Of a stretch of DNA of 64,000 bases, positions 53,875 through 62,819 are shown in pieces. Origin of the DNA: Candidatus Nanopelagicales bacterium (GTDB lineage: Bacteria; Actinomycetota; Actinomycetes; S36-B12). Position 1 is the first letter of the stretch. Every line of letters begins with the position of its first letter. Under the pieces are notes generated by a model that had not been told where the DNA came from, ran no database searches, and saw nothing but the letters and a program-made list of their open reading frames with translations. The stretch spans positions 322,219 through 386,218 of the forward strand of contig JAGYJJ010000005.1 of assembly GCA_018402235.1 (NCBI GenBank), given 5' to 3'. A program made the translations under genes and the position numbers.

Positions 53875-55122
53875 TTACTCGGCGGATTCGATGGGAACGG
53901 TGAACGTAGTCGCGTTGCGACGATCGAGGAAAAGTCCCACAACGGTGAGGGCAAGTGATACGACAACCACGGTTGTCACGATCTCGGTCACTGAGTCATT
54001 ACGCCAGGTGGCAACCACAACCACCAACGTGACCAAAGCGATCCAGACGGCAACGACCGCCTTGCGATCTTGGGCGGCTAGCCGTGCGTAGAGCAATACC
54101 TGAACCAGTGCGAAGGCTGAACCTTCGAGGGCGAAGAGCCAGATCACATCACCCATAGATGCGTACTGCTCACCACCCAGGATCCGTGCAACCAGGTCAC
54201 CTAGTAAGAAGGCGCTCGCTGTAATGAAGGCGCCCACAATCGCGGTGAGTCCCGTTGCGATATACACGGTCCGCCGGGATTCCTCTGCAGACATCTTCGG
54301 GAACAGCACGATAACGATCGCATTGGGTAAGAAGAAAGCGATCTTGGCCAGCAGCACACCCACCGCGTACTGGCCCGATTGGTCTTCGGTGAGGAAGAAG
54401 CGCGCGAGAAGGACGTCCACATTGGTGAGCGTGAATAGAACCATCAGCGCGTGGACCACGTGACCCAGTTCTACGCCGATACCAGCGCCCACTTTGGTAC
54501 CGAACGGCTTCCACTCCGGACGACGAACGAGGAGATAGGCAATCACTGCGCCTACTGCGCAGCCGATGAAGATGCCGATGCCCACACCCGTAACGCTCGC
54601 GAGGAGAACTACACCGATGATCCCGCCTATCGCCCTGCTGCCACCATTGGCGATGAATGCCAATGAAAGGCGCGTGTGCTCTTCGCGTCCTTGGGCGATG
54701 CCCATCGCGGCAGAACCGACGATCACGAATCCAAGCGAACCGATACCGGTGGCTACTGCGAGCGCAGGGATCGTGAAGATCATGCCAATGGGCCACGCGA
54801 CAGCGATACCGCCGACGATTACTCCGAATCCCAAGAAGATCGACAGCCGGATCAATTGCTCTTCGACCTGCTCGCGATCGGTTGTGGCAGTCGCCACGCG
54901 ACGTGCCGCGAGCGCCTGAGTGGAAATACCCAAGGTCGCCAAGATGACCAGCAATCCCAAAAGGGCACCGAGGGCACCGAAATCGGCCCGGTTCAAGATG
55001 CGTGCGGACACCATGCTCAGCAGGTAGGCAGCACCGTTGCCGATGAGTGTCGCGGCACCAACCAGCAGCAGACCCTTCGCCAAGGCCGACCGAGAGGTTA
55101 TGCGCGGGTCAGGCTCACTCAC
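53875..55122 (-). CDS. Polysaccharide flippase (Wzx/MATE-like)
   Basis: A 415-residue membrane protein with 12 or so hydrophobic helices and the polysaccharide-synthesis N-terminus (LLLVGAATLIGNGAAYLLSMVSARIL, DFGALGALLGLLVI). Such proteins flip lipid-linked sugars to the outer face of the membrane. No glycosyltransferase genes are adjacent. It ends 18 bp before budA on the same strand and follows TrpB2 by 32 bp. Confidence 0.82.
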   Translation of the reverse strand: MSEPDPRITSRSALAKGLLLVGAATLIGNGAAYLLSMVSARILNRADFGALGALLGLLVILATLGISTQALAARRVATATTDREQVEEQLIRLSIFLGFGVIVGGIAVAWPIGMIFTIPALAVATGIGSLGFVIVGSAAMGIAQGREEHTRLSLAFIANGGSRAIGGIIGVVLLASVTGVGIGIFIGCAVGAVIAYLLVRRPEWKPFGTKVGAGIGVELGHVVHALMVLFTLTNVDVLLARFFLTEDQSGQYAVGVLLAKIAFFLPNAIVIVLFPKMSAEESRRTVYIATGLTAIVGAFITASAFLLGDLVARILGGEQYASMGDVIWLFALEGSAFALVQVLLYARLAAQDRKAVVAVWIALVTLVVVVATWRNDSVTEIVTTVVVVSLALTVVGLFLDRRNATTFTVPIESAE

Positions 55123-55154
55123 GGCCCCAACCCTACGGGCAGCGAGTCTCGTTC

Positions 55155-56530
55155 CTAGGCCTGCTGGACCTCCGGCAGCGTGGCAAGTGCAGCGGCGAAC
55201 CGCTCGTCGGAGACTTCCTCATCCGTCATCGTTCCGGCCAAGTAACTCTCGTATGCCGTGAGATCGAAGTGGCCGTGGCCACACAGTGCGGTCAAGATCA
55301 CCGTCTCCTCGCCCGTCTCCTTTGCCTTGAGTGCCTCGCGGATCGCCAGGGCGATCGCGTGGGTTGGCTCAGGCGCCGGGACGATGCCTTCGGTGCGCGC
55401 GAATTGCAACGCCGCCGCGAAGCACTCCGTCTGCGGTACTGACTCTGCGTCCATCAGCCCCTCCTCATACATATGGGAGATGAGCGGAGCCATGCCGTGA
55501 TAGCGCAATCCACCGGCGTGGATGGGATCGGGAATGAAGTCGTGTCCGAGGGTGTGCATCTTCATGAGCGGGGTCATACCCGCGGTGTCGCCGTAGTCGT
55601 ATGCGTAAACGCCCCGCGTGAGCGATGGGCACGACGCTGGCTCGGCAGCGAGGATGCGTGGGTTGATCTTGCCGTCGAGCTTCTCCTTGATGAACGGAAA
55701 GGACAAGCCAGCGAAGTTAGATCCGCCACCGGTGCAGCCAACGATCAGCGTGGGGCTATCGCCGGCCATCTCCATCTGCAGCAGCGCCTCTTGACCAATC
55801 ACCGTCTGATGCAACAGCACATGGTTGAGCACCGAACCCAGTGCGTAACGGGTGTTCGGGTCCTGGGCGGCAACTTCCACCGCCTCGGAGATCGCGATAC
55901 CGAGGGATCCGCTGTGGTTCTTCGGATCGGCAGCCAGCTGCCGGCCCACCTCGGTGAGTTGCGAGGGGGATCGATGGATCTGTGCACCGAATGTCTCGAT
56001 CATCAAGCGTCGGTACGGCTTGGCGTCGTAGGAGGCCCCGACCTGCCAGATCTCGCATTCCATGTCGTACAAAGCGCACGCGAAGGCAAGAGCTGTTCCC
56101 CACTGTCCAGCACCGGTCTCGGTGGTCAGCCGCGTGGTGCCTTCCTTTTGTTGTAGTACGCCTGCGGAACCGAGGTATTCGGTTTGTGGGAGCCAGCGGG
56201 AGATACACCCTCGTACTTGTAGTAGATGCGTGCCGGCGTACCGAGGGCCTGCTCAAGGCGGTGCGCACGGAACAGCGGTGAGGGCCGCCACTGCCGGTAC
56301 ACATCCAAAACACCGCCGGGAATATCTATGTAGCGCTCAGTCGATACCTCTTGCATGATCAGTTCCATCGGGAACAGGGGCGCAAGATCGTCCGGACCCA
56401 CTGGATCCAGGCGCCCTGGGTGCAACGGCGGCGGAGGTGGCGTGGGCAGATCGGCCATGATGTTGTACCAAACAGTTGGCATCTGATCTTCCGAGAGAAC
56501 GTACTTGTGCTGGCGAACGGTGTCATCCAT
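55155..56530 (-). CDS. TrpB2-type tryptophan synthase beta chain, frame break near 56147
   Basis: PLP enzyme converting indole and serine to tryptophan. The long TrpB2 N-terminus ([20 protein letters not shown]) and [16 protein letters not shown] with PLP lysine 116 are in frame one from ATG 56530. The rest ([47 protein letters not shown]) is in another frame to 55155. One A is missing from the AAAA run (TTTT at 56146-56149). Repaired length about 459 residues. TrpB2 works without TrpA, using free indole; no other trp genes are present. Confidence 0.9.
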
Positions 56531-56640
56531 GGCAAGCCTCCGGATCTGATCAGCAGCTGATGAGGCTCGGACGGTACCCCTTGTGGACCGAACCCTCAAC
56601 CGCTATCGCGAACTTGCAGGCAAAGCAAGGACTCACGTTC

Positions 56641-56690
56641 CGCGGGAAAGTTCCGCGGGAAGGTTACGCGGGAAGGTTACGTGGAAGGAC
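56641..56690 (-). repeat. 13-bp tandem repeats at the end of the NlpC/P60 gene
   Basis: Units CGCGGGAAAGTTC, CGCGGGAAGGTTA (twice) and a degenerate CGTGGAAGGACGC follow each other with a 13-bp period, spanning the stop codon at 56664. The core GCGGGAAGGTT resembles the GCGGGGAGGTT core of the 22-bp arrays but has a different period. Confidence 0.7.
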
Positions 56691-57440
56691 GCGTCCCATT
56701 CCGGTGTAACTGCGCCCCCACCACGATCCGGCGATCGGATTGACCTTAACTTTCTCTCCTGAGTTGGGAGCGTCGATCATCTTGCCGTCGCCGATATAGA
56801 TGCCCACATGCCGCGCACCGTTTTCAAAGAAGAAGACGAGATCGCCGGGGCGGGCGTCTTTCTTCGAGATGCGCTCGACCCGCTGGTACTGGTTCACCGA
56901 GGATCGACCGATCTCTATTCCCAGGGCACGGCGGTAGACGAACGACGTGAACCCGCCGCAGTCGAAGGCATGCGGCCCAGCGGCGCCGGCCCGATAGGGC
57001 GTTCCGATCTTGTTTCGTGCCACGCGCATGATGTCCGCCCGAATCGACGCCACCTGAGCAACCTGCTGGGCTTCAACCAAGGCGACCGTGCGCTGGGTCA
57101 TCGACTCCGCGTCAAAAGCCGTCACGCGAGGGTGCAATCCCACCTTCGAGCCAGCCAACCGATCGGCGCTCACCACCTGCGCCGAGGCGGCGTTCGCCGC
57201 GGATGGAACGGCCGAGGCCAGCGCCCAGACCAGCGCCGCTGCCAATGCAACCGCCACTCCGGAGATGCCCACGGAAATCGACGACTCCCGGAATCGCCGA
57301 CCCTCTGCCGAAGAATCCGAGCCCGCCCGGCCGGTGCGCAGGGAAGTACGCACGGATGAGACGGGCTGCCGTGTCTGCTCGGCCCGTGTCTGCTCGGCCC
57401 GTGCCTTCTCGGCCCGTGTCTGCTCGGTTCGTGTCCTCAT
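56664..57440 (-). CDS. Exported NlpC/P60 peptidoglycan hydrolase
   Basis: A 258-residue protein. A charged 5-residue repeat (variants of RAEQT, residues 2-23) precedes one hydrophobic signal/anchor (VGISGVAVALAAALVWALASAVPSAANA, about 57-85). The NlpC/P60 domain at about 145-258 has the catalytic Cys in FDCGGFTSFVY, His in ARHVGIYIGDG and the third polar residue in DAPNSG. It cleaves stem peptides of peptidoglycan. The usual DCSG motif reads DCGG. Preceded by 198 bp without a gene. Confidence 0.85.
   Translation of the reverse strand: MRTRTEQTRAEKARAEQTRAEQTRQPVSSVRTSLRTGRAGSDSSAEGRRFRESSISVGISGVAVALAAALVWALASAVPSAANAASAQVVSADRLAGSKVGLHPRVTAFDAESMTQRTVALVEAQQVAQVASIRADIMRVARNKIGTPYRAGAAGPHAFDCGGFTSFVYRRALGIEIGRSSVNQYQRVERISKKDARPGDLVFFFENGARHVGIYIGDGKMIDAPNSGEKVKVNPIAGSWWGRSYTGMGRVLPRNLPA
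57371..57430 (-). repeat. 15-bp coding repeats at the start of the NlpC/P60 gene
   Basis: Four tandem copies of GTGTCTGCTCGGCCC or close variants (57371, 57386, 57401, 57416), in frame, encoding the pentapeptide repeat before the signal segment. Copy number is expected to vary among strains. Confidence 0.85.
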
Positions 57441-57638
57441 GACGGGGGACGTTAAGCGGAGAACGTCGAATCACGGAATGGTAACGACCGATTATCGGGT
57501 GAGCTCCACGGTCATGTATGACCCAGGTCACACAAATGACGAGACATTTCTAGGACATATTCGGGTTTTTTAGCGACAACCTCGAGTCGCACTTGAGACC
57601 CAGTTCCCTACCAATCGCACGCGGTTAGTCTTCGAGCT

Positions 57639-58895
57639 ATGAGGGTGCGGACACAGAACTTCCGGATTTCGACCACGATTTTGCCCGCGATGGCGATCGC
57701 GCTGTCCCTCGGACTCGTCGTGGGGCTCAACGTGGGCGGCGCTGCAGCCGGCGCTGCAGCCCAAGCCTTAAGTGAGCCGGCCGGAATCGACCGCGACCAG
57801 CGCGTCAGCGCAGCCCGCGCGCAAGCGATCAACAAGGCCGCCCAACGCTTTCTTGACCAATCCGCTGATCAGCCGCCGGGGCTGTGGCTGGCGGTGTGGG
57901 ATCCCAAGCGCGGCTACTACGAGCAGGGCTACGGACAAGCCGTCATCGGTGACGCACGGCCGGGTCAGCGACGCACTGCTCGCCGGGCTTCGACTAACGA
58001 CGTTTTGTACATCGGCTCCATAACCAAGACGATCTTCACAACCGCGGTCCTCAGGCAGGTCGCCCGAGGCACGATGACGCTCAACGACACTGTTGAAGAT
58101 CTGGACCCCGCACTGTCACAGAAGTTTCCCACGATTGCTTCGGTCACGGTTCGCGACCTCGTAGGAATGACCAGCGGAATCCCCGACTACGCGAATGCGG
58201 CGCTTGAACAAGTGCTCGGTGATCCGAACAAGAAATTCACCCGACATGAATTGATCGCGCTGGGACTGGCAAGCGGGGAGCAAGAGCCCATCGGGACCGG
58301 CAACTACTCCAGCACCAACTACATCATCCTCGGCGAGATGTTGAGGAAGGTGACCCAACGCACACCCGAACGCTCCGTCAATAACGTGTTGAGAAAGGCC
58401 GGCCTATCACGTTCGCGACTTCCACTTTCTGGACCGCGGCAGGCGGGCGGACCGCCAGCTGGCATCGCACACGGGTACATCGGCGCCGCCCTGCCTGCCG
58501 ACCTGCTGGGTCACGGGCTACCGGACGCGAACACCGATGTCACGTCATGGACCTTCAGCTGGGGCAAAGAGGCTGGTGGTGCTTACGCCACCATCGGTGA
58601 CCTAGCCGAATGGGGCAGCACCTGCTTGGGGAATTCGCTGTTACCGAACAAACTCGTGCGCCAACGCTTGGCCACCAAAGACATCGGGGCGCTCAAGTAC
58701 GGGCTGGGCATCACGAGAGAAGGAGATTGGCTCAGTCACACCGGCCAAGTGCTCGGCTGGAGTTCGGACGTGGCCTGCAATCTGAAGACCGGCGCAGTTG
58801 TTGCCTATGCAACGAACTCCACCAATGGCGTGAGAGATTTCCCATCGCTAGCCGGCAGCGTGATTTTTCCTGACTACTTCACAGCGAGCGAATGA
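57639..58895 (+). CDS. Exported serine beta-lactamase/D,D-carboxypeptidase-family protein
   Basis: A 418-residue protein with an N-terminal signal (ILPAMAIALSLGLVVGLNVGGAAAGA). Penicillin-binding-fold motifs: SITK (SxxK nucleophile) in YIGSITKTIF, YSSTNY (YxN) near residue 225 and HTGQVLGW as the third box. The class C-like serine hydrolase fold covers D-alanyl-D-alanine carboxypeptidases and esterases; resistance is not implied. It is divergent from the NlpC/P60 gene. Its 3' end overlaps the lipoprotein gene by 17 bp. Confidence 0.85.
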   Translation: MRVRTQNFRISTTILPAMAIALSLGLVVGLNVGGAAAGAAAQALSEPAGIDRDQRVSAARAQAINKAAQRFLDQSADQPPGLWLAVWDPKRGYYEQGYGQAVIGDARPGQRRTARRASTNDVLYIGSITKTIFTTAVLRQVARGTMTLNDTVEDLDPALSQKFPTIASVTVRDLVGMTSGIPDYANAALEQVLGDPNKKFTRHELIALGLASGEQEPIGTGNYSSTNYIILGEMLRKVTQRTPERSVNNVLRKAGLSRSRLPLSGPRQAGGPPAGIAHGYIGAALPADLLGHGLPDANTDVTSWTFSWGKEAGGAYATIGDLAEWGSTCLGNSLLPNKLVRQRLATKDIGALKYGLGITREGDWLSHTGQVLGWSSDVACNLKTGAVVAYATNSTNGVRDFPSLAGSVIFPDYFTASE

Positions 58896-59505
58896 GACTG
58901 GCGTAGTCCAAGGCGGTCGCAGGCCGATCGAGCAGCCGCCCGTCGGGCAACGGCACCGCAAGCGGTGATCCGGTTTCATCCACAACCGAAACCGTCCTAG
59001 ACCCGGCGGAGGACAGACTCAAGACAACTTGGCCCAGGAGCAGGACTTGCTCAGCCGAGGGTAAGGACAAGAACGACGACGCCACCGCGATAGTCGCATC
59101 GGCCGAGGGCAACGCCACCGCGTCCGACGGAAGGAACTGACTCACCAATGCAGTCCCGGTAAGCGGGTCCACGACCACACTGCGCAGTCCGGTCTCCGGA
59201 GGGGGGCCGGCAGCGAGTCCATCGAGCACCACCTGCGGGACGGCCGGGGCGGGCACATCGCTGACCAGTGGCACCAGGCCGTCCTCTCGGATGAAGAACA
59301 GGTCCACCACCTCCACGGCCGGCGTTGGCGAGGGGCTCACGGTGGGACTGGAGGTGGGTGTGGGCGTGGGCGTGGGTGATGCGGTCGGCACCACGATCGG
59401 CGGGGGGATCACCTCTGGCGGCAACGCCTGCGCGGACTCCTCCAATGGCACCCCGCAACCGGCCAGCAGTAACGACACCATCGCGGCAACAACACCCGAC
59501 CTCAT
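58879..59505 (-). CDS. GerMN-domain lipoprotein (CseA/LpqB-like)
   Basis: A 208-residue lipoprotein. Signal with lipobox LLAGC at about residue 17, a Pro/Thr/Ser linker, then a GerMN domain (VDLFFIREDGLVPLVSDVP, VLDGLAAGPP, RSVVVDPLTGTALV). It lies downstream of the two-component genes on the same strand. In Streptomyces CseA and in mycobacterial LpqB, such proteins modulate the sensor kinase; this one lacks LpqB's large C-terminal beta-propeller. No ribosome site is visible because 15-bp repeats abut the ATG. Confidence 0.82.
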   Translation of the reverse strand: MRSGVVAAMVSLLLAGCGVPLEESAQALPPEVIPPPIVVPTASPTPTPTPTSSPTVSPSPTPAVEVVDLFFIREDGLVPLVSDVPAPAVPQVVLDGLAAGPPPETGLRSVVVDPLTGTALVSQFLPSDAVALPSADATIAVASSFLSLPSAEQVLLLGQVVLSLSSAGSRTVSVVDETGSPLAVPLPDGRLLDRPATALDYASLIRSL

Positions 59506-59600
59506 TGCGTGCTTGTTGACTGCGTGCTTGTTGACTGCGTGCTTGTTGACTGTGTGACGTGTGCTTGTTGACTGCGTGCGTGTTCACTGTGTGCGTGCGC
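59506..59600 (-). repeat. 15-bp tandem repeats abutting the lipoprotein start
   Basis: Three perfect copies of TGCGTGCTTGTTGAC (59506, 59521, 59536) and degenerate copies to about 59600 fill most of the 123-bp gap between the kinase stop and the lipoprotein ATG. They replace the expected Shine-Dalgarno region. Confidence 0.9.
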
Positions 59601-59628
59601 GGGCGATTCCCGGCAGCGCGCACGCGCA

Positions 59629-60996
59629 TCATGCGCCGTTCCCATCGTCTGCACTGCTGTCCTGGTTGTCCCGGCTGATCGGAATTTCCACGATGAATCG
59701 GGCGCCCCCGCTTTCCCGGTTCTCCACCAGCAGTTCGGCGTTCAGCAAATTGGCCTGTTCGCGCGCAATCGCCAATCCCAAACCTGCGCCAGAGGTGTGG
59801 TGGGCATCTTCGCCGCGCGTGAAGGGTTCGAAGAGCTTCTCTAGTTGCGCCGGGTCGATGCCCGGCCCGCGATCCTCAACGTAGACGCGCACGGTGTCCG
59901 AACGTCGTTCCACTCGAATGCTCTCCACGCCACCGCCGTGGCGGCGGGCGTTCTCCACGAGGTTGCCCACAACTCTTTCGAAGCGTCGACCATCGGTGCG
60001 AATCACTGGTGAGTCGCCGGTTACGAGTTCATCGGAAAGATTGCGCATGCGGACGACGTCCAAACACAGCAACGAAACGTCGACCGTTTCAACTTGGATC
60101 GGATCGTCACCCCCGATTCGCGAGATCTCCAAAAGATCCAGCAGCATCTGCGACATCCGATGCACCTGCTCCACCAGCACTGCGATCAGCCCGGCTTCGC
60201 GCTCAGGCAGTTCTTCGCGTCGCCTATCCAACAAGTCTGCGGTCCCCACCACGGTGGTCAGCGGTGAGCGAAGTTCGTGACTGACGTTCGCACTAAACCG
60301 GCGCTCGCGCTGGATACGCGACTGCACCGCCTCGGCCATGTCGTTGAACGATGCAGCGATCGGATCCAAATCTCGGTCACCTGTTTCATCGATGCGTGTC
60401 CCCAGATCACCGGACGCAATCCGCCGAGTTCCAGCACCCAACCGCAAGATCGGGCGCAGAACCTGACTGACGGTGTAGCGGCCGATCACCACACCGATAG
60501 CACCGGCAACCAGAGTCTGTCCGGCCAATAACCACGCTCCGATCGTGAGCGTCCGGTCCAAGTCCGATAGCGAGAACACCTCCACATACATGGCATCGGT
60601 CAACTGAACGGCAACAACAAAGTAAGGATCGCCACTGATCGCTGCTCGCTGCTGCGCACCACCAGCACTTGCTGCGGTGTCGAGCAAACCAGGCGGTAAT
60701 GCATCCGGCGGCACGGTGACGCCGGACGTGTACCAAGTGCCCGCTATTCGCACGAGTGCCTGCGAGGACCCGATCGTTGGAATCTGTTCCAGCGATTGAG
60801 TGGGCGAGAGACCAGCGGATAGTGACGCCCCTACCGCACGCGAGTCCAAAAGCGCGCGCGTCAGCGCCGAATCCTCACGTTGATTCAACAGGTAGTAACC
60901 GGCAAAGAAGTACGTGGCACTCGAGACTGCTGCGGCGATCACAAGAGAGACCACCCCGAAGGCGATGGCCACTCGGGTGCGCAATCCAAAACGCAT
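59629..60996 (-). CDS. HAMP-containing sensor histidine kinase (MtrB/CseC-like)
   Basis: A 455-residue protein: helix 1 (about 9-35), an extracytoplasmic sensor of ~115 residues, helix 2 (about 152-172), HAMP (173-228), HisKA with His 240 in FSANVSHELRSPL, and HATPase_c with NLVENARRHGG, DRGPGID and GAGLGLAIA. It phosphorylates the response regulator encoded one base upstream. Followed by a GerMN lipoprotein, as in envelope-stress systems of the CseBC/MtrAB type. Confidence 0.92.
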   Translation of the reverse strand: MRFGLRTRVAIAFGVVSLVIAAAVSSATYFFAGYYLLNQREDSALTRALLDSRAVGASLSAGLSPTQSLEQIPTIGSSQALVRIAGTWYTSGVTVPPDALPPGLLDTAASAGGAQQRAAISGDPYFVVAVQLTDAMYVEVFSLSDLDRTLTIGAWLLAGQTLVAGAIGVVIGRYTVSQVLRPILRLGAGTRRIASGDLGTRIDETGDRDLDPIAASFNDMAEAVQSRIQRERRFSANVSHELRSPLTTVVGTADLLDRRREELPEREAGLIAVLVEQVHRMSQMLLDLLEISRIGGDDPIQVETVDVSLLCLDVVRMRNLSDELVTGDSPVIRTDGRRFERVVGNLVENARRHGGGVESIRVERRSDTVRVYVEDRGPGIDPAQLEKLFEPFTRGEDAHHTSGAGLGLAIAREQANLLNAELLVENRESGGARFIVEIPISRDNQDSSADDGNGA

Positions 60997-60997
60997 G

Positions 60998-61678
60998 TCA
61001 GGCCTTCATGCGATACCCGAAACCGCGCACCGTGAGCAGCAGTTCGGGGTTAGCCGGATCATCTTCGATCTTGTTGCGCAGTCGGTAGATGAGGTTGTCG
61101 ACCACGCGGCCATCTCCCGCGTTTCCGTACCCCCATACCTTGCGCAGCAGATGATCTCGGCTGAGTACGCGGCCCTTCGCGCCGATCAATTCCGCGAGCA
61201 CGAAGAACTCAATACGCGACACTGGCACCGGTTCGCCGTTCCGCATAACCTCTGCGGTGTCTGGGTGAAGTTCGATCGGACCGCAGACGAGTTCTTCCTC
61301 GGACTCCTCCGGCTGCGACGAGCGTCGAAGCTGCGTGCGAATGCGCGCCATCAATTCCTTGGCGACGAATGGCTTGGTGACGTAATCGTCGGCTCCTGCC
61401 TCCAGACCGGCCACCACATCGTGGCTGTCGGTCTGCGCGGTCACGATGATGATCGGCACCTGGCTGGTGGCCCGCAGGCTGCGCACGAGGTCCAGGCCGT
61501 GGATTCCCGGGAGCCGAAGGTCCACGAGCACCACATCGGGCTGCTCGTCTTGGACGATCACCAGGCCCTGCTCCGCGGTGCTAGCTTCGAGAACCCGGTA
61601 GCCCTCATCCTCGAGGTTGGTCCGCAGGACCATCCGGATGGCGTCGTCGTCCTCGACGACCATGACGGTGCGGATCAT
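60998..61678 (-). CDS. OmpR/PhoB-family response regulator (MtrA/CseB-like)
   Basis: A 226-residue protein. Receiver with acidic pair EDDD, phospho-acceptor Asp 53 in VLVDLRLPG, Thr in IVTAQT and Lys in VTKPF. C-terminal winged helix ends RVVDNLIYRLRNKIEDDP and LLTVRGFGYRM. The partner is the kinase gene, whose start is one base after this stop. Likely targets are cell-wall or division genes, such as the nearby NlpC/P60 gene; no binding sites were identified. Confidence 0.94.
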   Translation of the reverse strand: MIRTVMVVEDDDAIRMVLRTNLEDEGYRVLEASTAEQGLVIVQDEQPDVVLVDLRLPGIHGLDLVRSLRATSQVPIIIVTAQTDSHDVVAGLEAGADDYVTKPFVAKELMARIRTQLRRSSQPEESEEELVCGPIELHPDTAEVMRNGEPVPVSRIEFFVLAELIGAKGRVLSRDHLLRKVWGYGNAGDGRVVDNLIYRLRNKIEDDPANPELLLTVRGFGYRMKA

Positions 61679-62051
61679 CGCTACCGCTCAACCCCTCAGC
61701 TAGCTGGCGGCCCGAAGGCCGTCGTGCGTATCGACCTATCAGACCTCGTGATCACCCCAACCCTACCTGCGACACACCTGCGACATACGCGAACCGCCCT
61801 ATTCCCACCCGCGAACCTCCCCGCCTGGACCCGCGAACCTCCCCGCGTGGACCCGCGAACCTCCCCGCGTGGACCCGCGAACCTCCCCGCGTGGACCCGC
61901 GAACTGCCACATTTCGCAGGTCGAGTTGCCAATTTCCGATTTTCGAAGCCCTCGGCATCACCTTTCCACGACTGGCAACCTCCCGTTCGCCCGCGGTTCC
62001 CGACAACGACGTAACCTCCCGAGTGAACGCCCCCAAGGAAGCAGGTCTGCA
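61679..62051. other. Divergent promoter region with 22-bp array
   Basis: 373 bp without a gene, between the response regulator and the GpgS gene. It contains the second 22-bp array in its middle; the rest shows no hairpin or clear promoter that I can support. Confidence 0.6.
61812..61906 (-). repeat. 22-bp tandem repeat array, locus 2 (five units, reverse orientation)
   Basis: CGAACCT (the complement of AGGTTCG) recurs at 61812, 61834, 61856 and 61878, with a degenerate CGAACTG at 61900: again an exact 22-bp period. Almost all variable segments are of the CGGGTCCAC kind (one has CGGGTCCAG). Relative to locus 1 the array is inverted and lies in a divergent promoter region instead of a convergent gap. 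Confidence 0.93.
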
Positions 62052-62819
62052 GTGACGACGATCTCCGTGTGCATTCCAGCACGCAATGAGGAGTCGACCG
62101 TGGCCGCTCTGGTTCGTGCGGTCCGCCAGCATCCGCGCGCCGACGAGGTGATCGTCATGGATCACGCCTCGCAGGACGCCACCGCGTGCCTCGCCCGGGA
62201 TGCCGGTGCGCACGTCATTTCCGCCAACGACGTCCTCCCGGAATTCGGCCCCGCCCTCGGAAAGGGCGACGTGCTGTGGCGTTCGGTGCATGCGGCCCGC
62301 GGCGATGTGATCGTCTGGCTTGACGCCGATCTGCGCTCCTACAGCCACGAATATTTGACGAAATTGATCGAACCTTTGGACAACGACAACCCCACCGACC
62401 ATGCCATCGCGCTCGTGCGTCCGGATTACCCACGCACCCTCGATGGTCAACCGACCGGTGGTGGACGCGTCACCGAGCGCACAGCCAAGCCCGCATTGCG
62501 CACCTGGCATCCGCATCTGGCTCATATCCGCCAGCCGCTCGCTGGTGAATACGCCATCCGCCGCGAGGTGGCACAAGCACTTCCCTTCGAAATCGACTAC
62601 GGCGTTGAGATCGGCTTGCTGATCGACGTTGCAGCTGCCTACGGCACTAACTCAATTGCACAAGTGGCGCTGCCTGCCCGCATTCACCGCAATCGACCCG
62701 ACAGCGAACTCGCAGAACCATCGAGGCAAGTCCTGCGCACGGCACTCAGCCGGGCTGGCCTGACGATGGCACACGCTCGGCCACCTCTGAACGTGGTTCG
62801 ACCCCTGGCCATGGCCTAG
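62052..62819 (+). CDS. gpgS: Glucosyl-3-phosphoglycerate synthase
   Basis: A 255-residue GT81-type glycosyltransferase. Nucleotide-sugar motif ISVCIPARNEESTVA, metal-binding WLDADLR, GKGDVLWRS, and the acceptor region GGGRVTERTAKPAL...PLAGEYAIRR match GpgS. It joins glucose from a nucleotide sugar to 3-phosphoglycerate, the first step to glucosylglycerate and, in mycobacteria, methylglucose lipopolysaccharide. GTG start at 62052. It is slightly shorter at the C-terminus than mycobacterial GpgS. The phosphatase gpgP is not nearby. Confidence 0.88.
   Translation: MTTISVCIPARNEESTVAALVRAVRQHPRADEVIVMDHASQDATACLARDAGAHVISANDVLPEFGPALGKGDVLWRSVHAARGDVIVWLDADLRSYSHEYLTKLIEPLDNDNPTDHAIALVRPDYPRTLDGQPTGGGRVTERTAKPALRTWHPHLAHIRQPLAGEYAIRREVAQALPFEIDYGVEIGLLIDVAAAYGTNSIAQVALPARIHRNRPDSELAEPSRQVLRTALSRAGLTMAHARPPLNVVRPLAMA

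Noticed and set aside
57441..57638. c-di-AMP (ydaO) riboswitch upstream of the NlpC/P60 gene
   Set aside because: Actinobacterial NlpC genes often carry one, but I could not match its conserved cores in this 198-bp region.
57639..58895. Antibiotic-resistance beta-lactamase
   Set aside because: The SxxK, YxN and HTG motifs define a broad serine-hydrolase family; nothing specific for beta-lactam hydrolysis can be seen.
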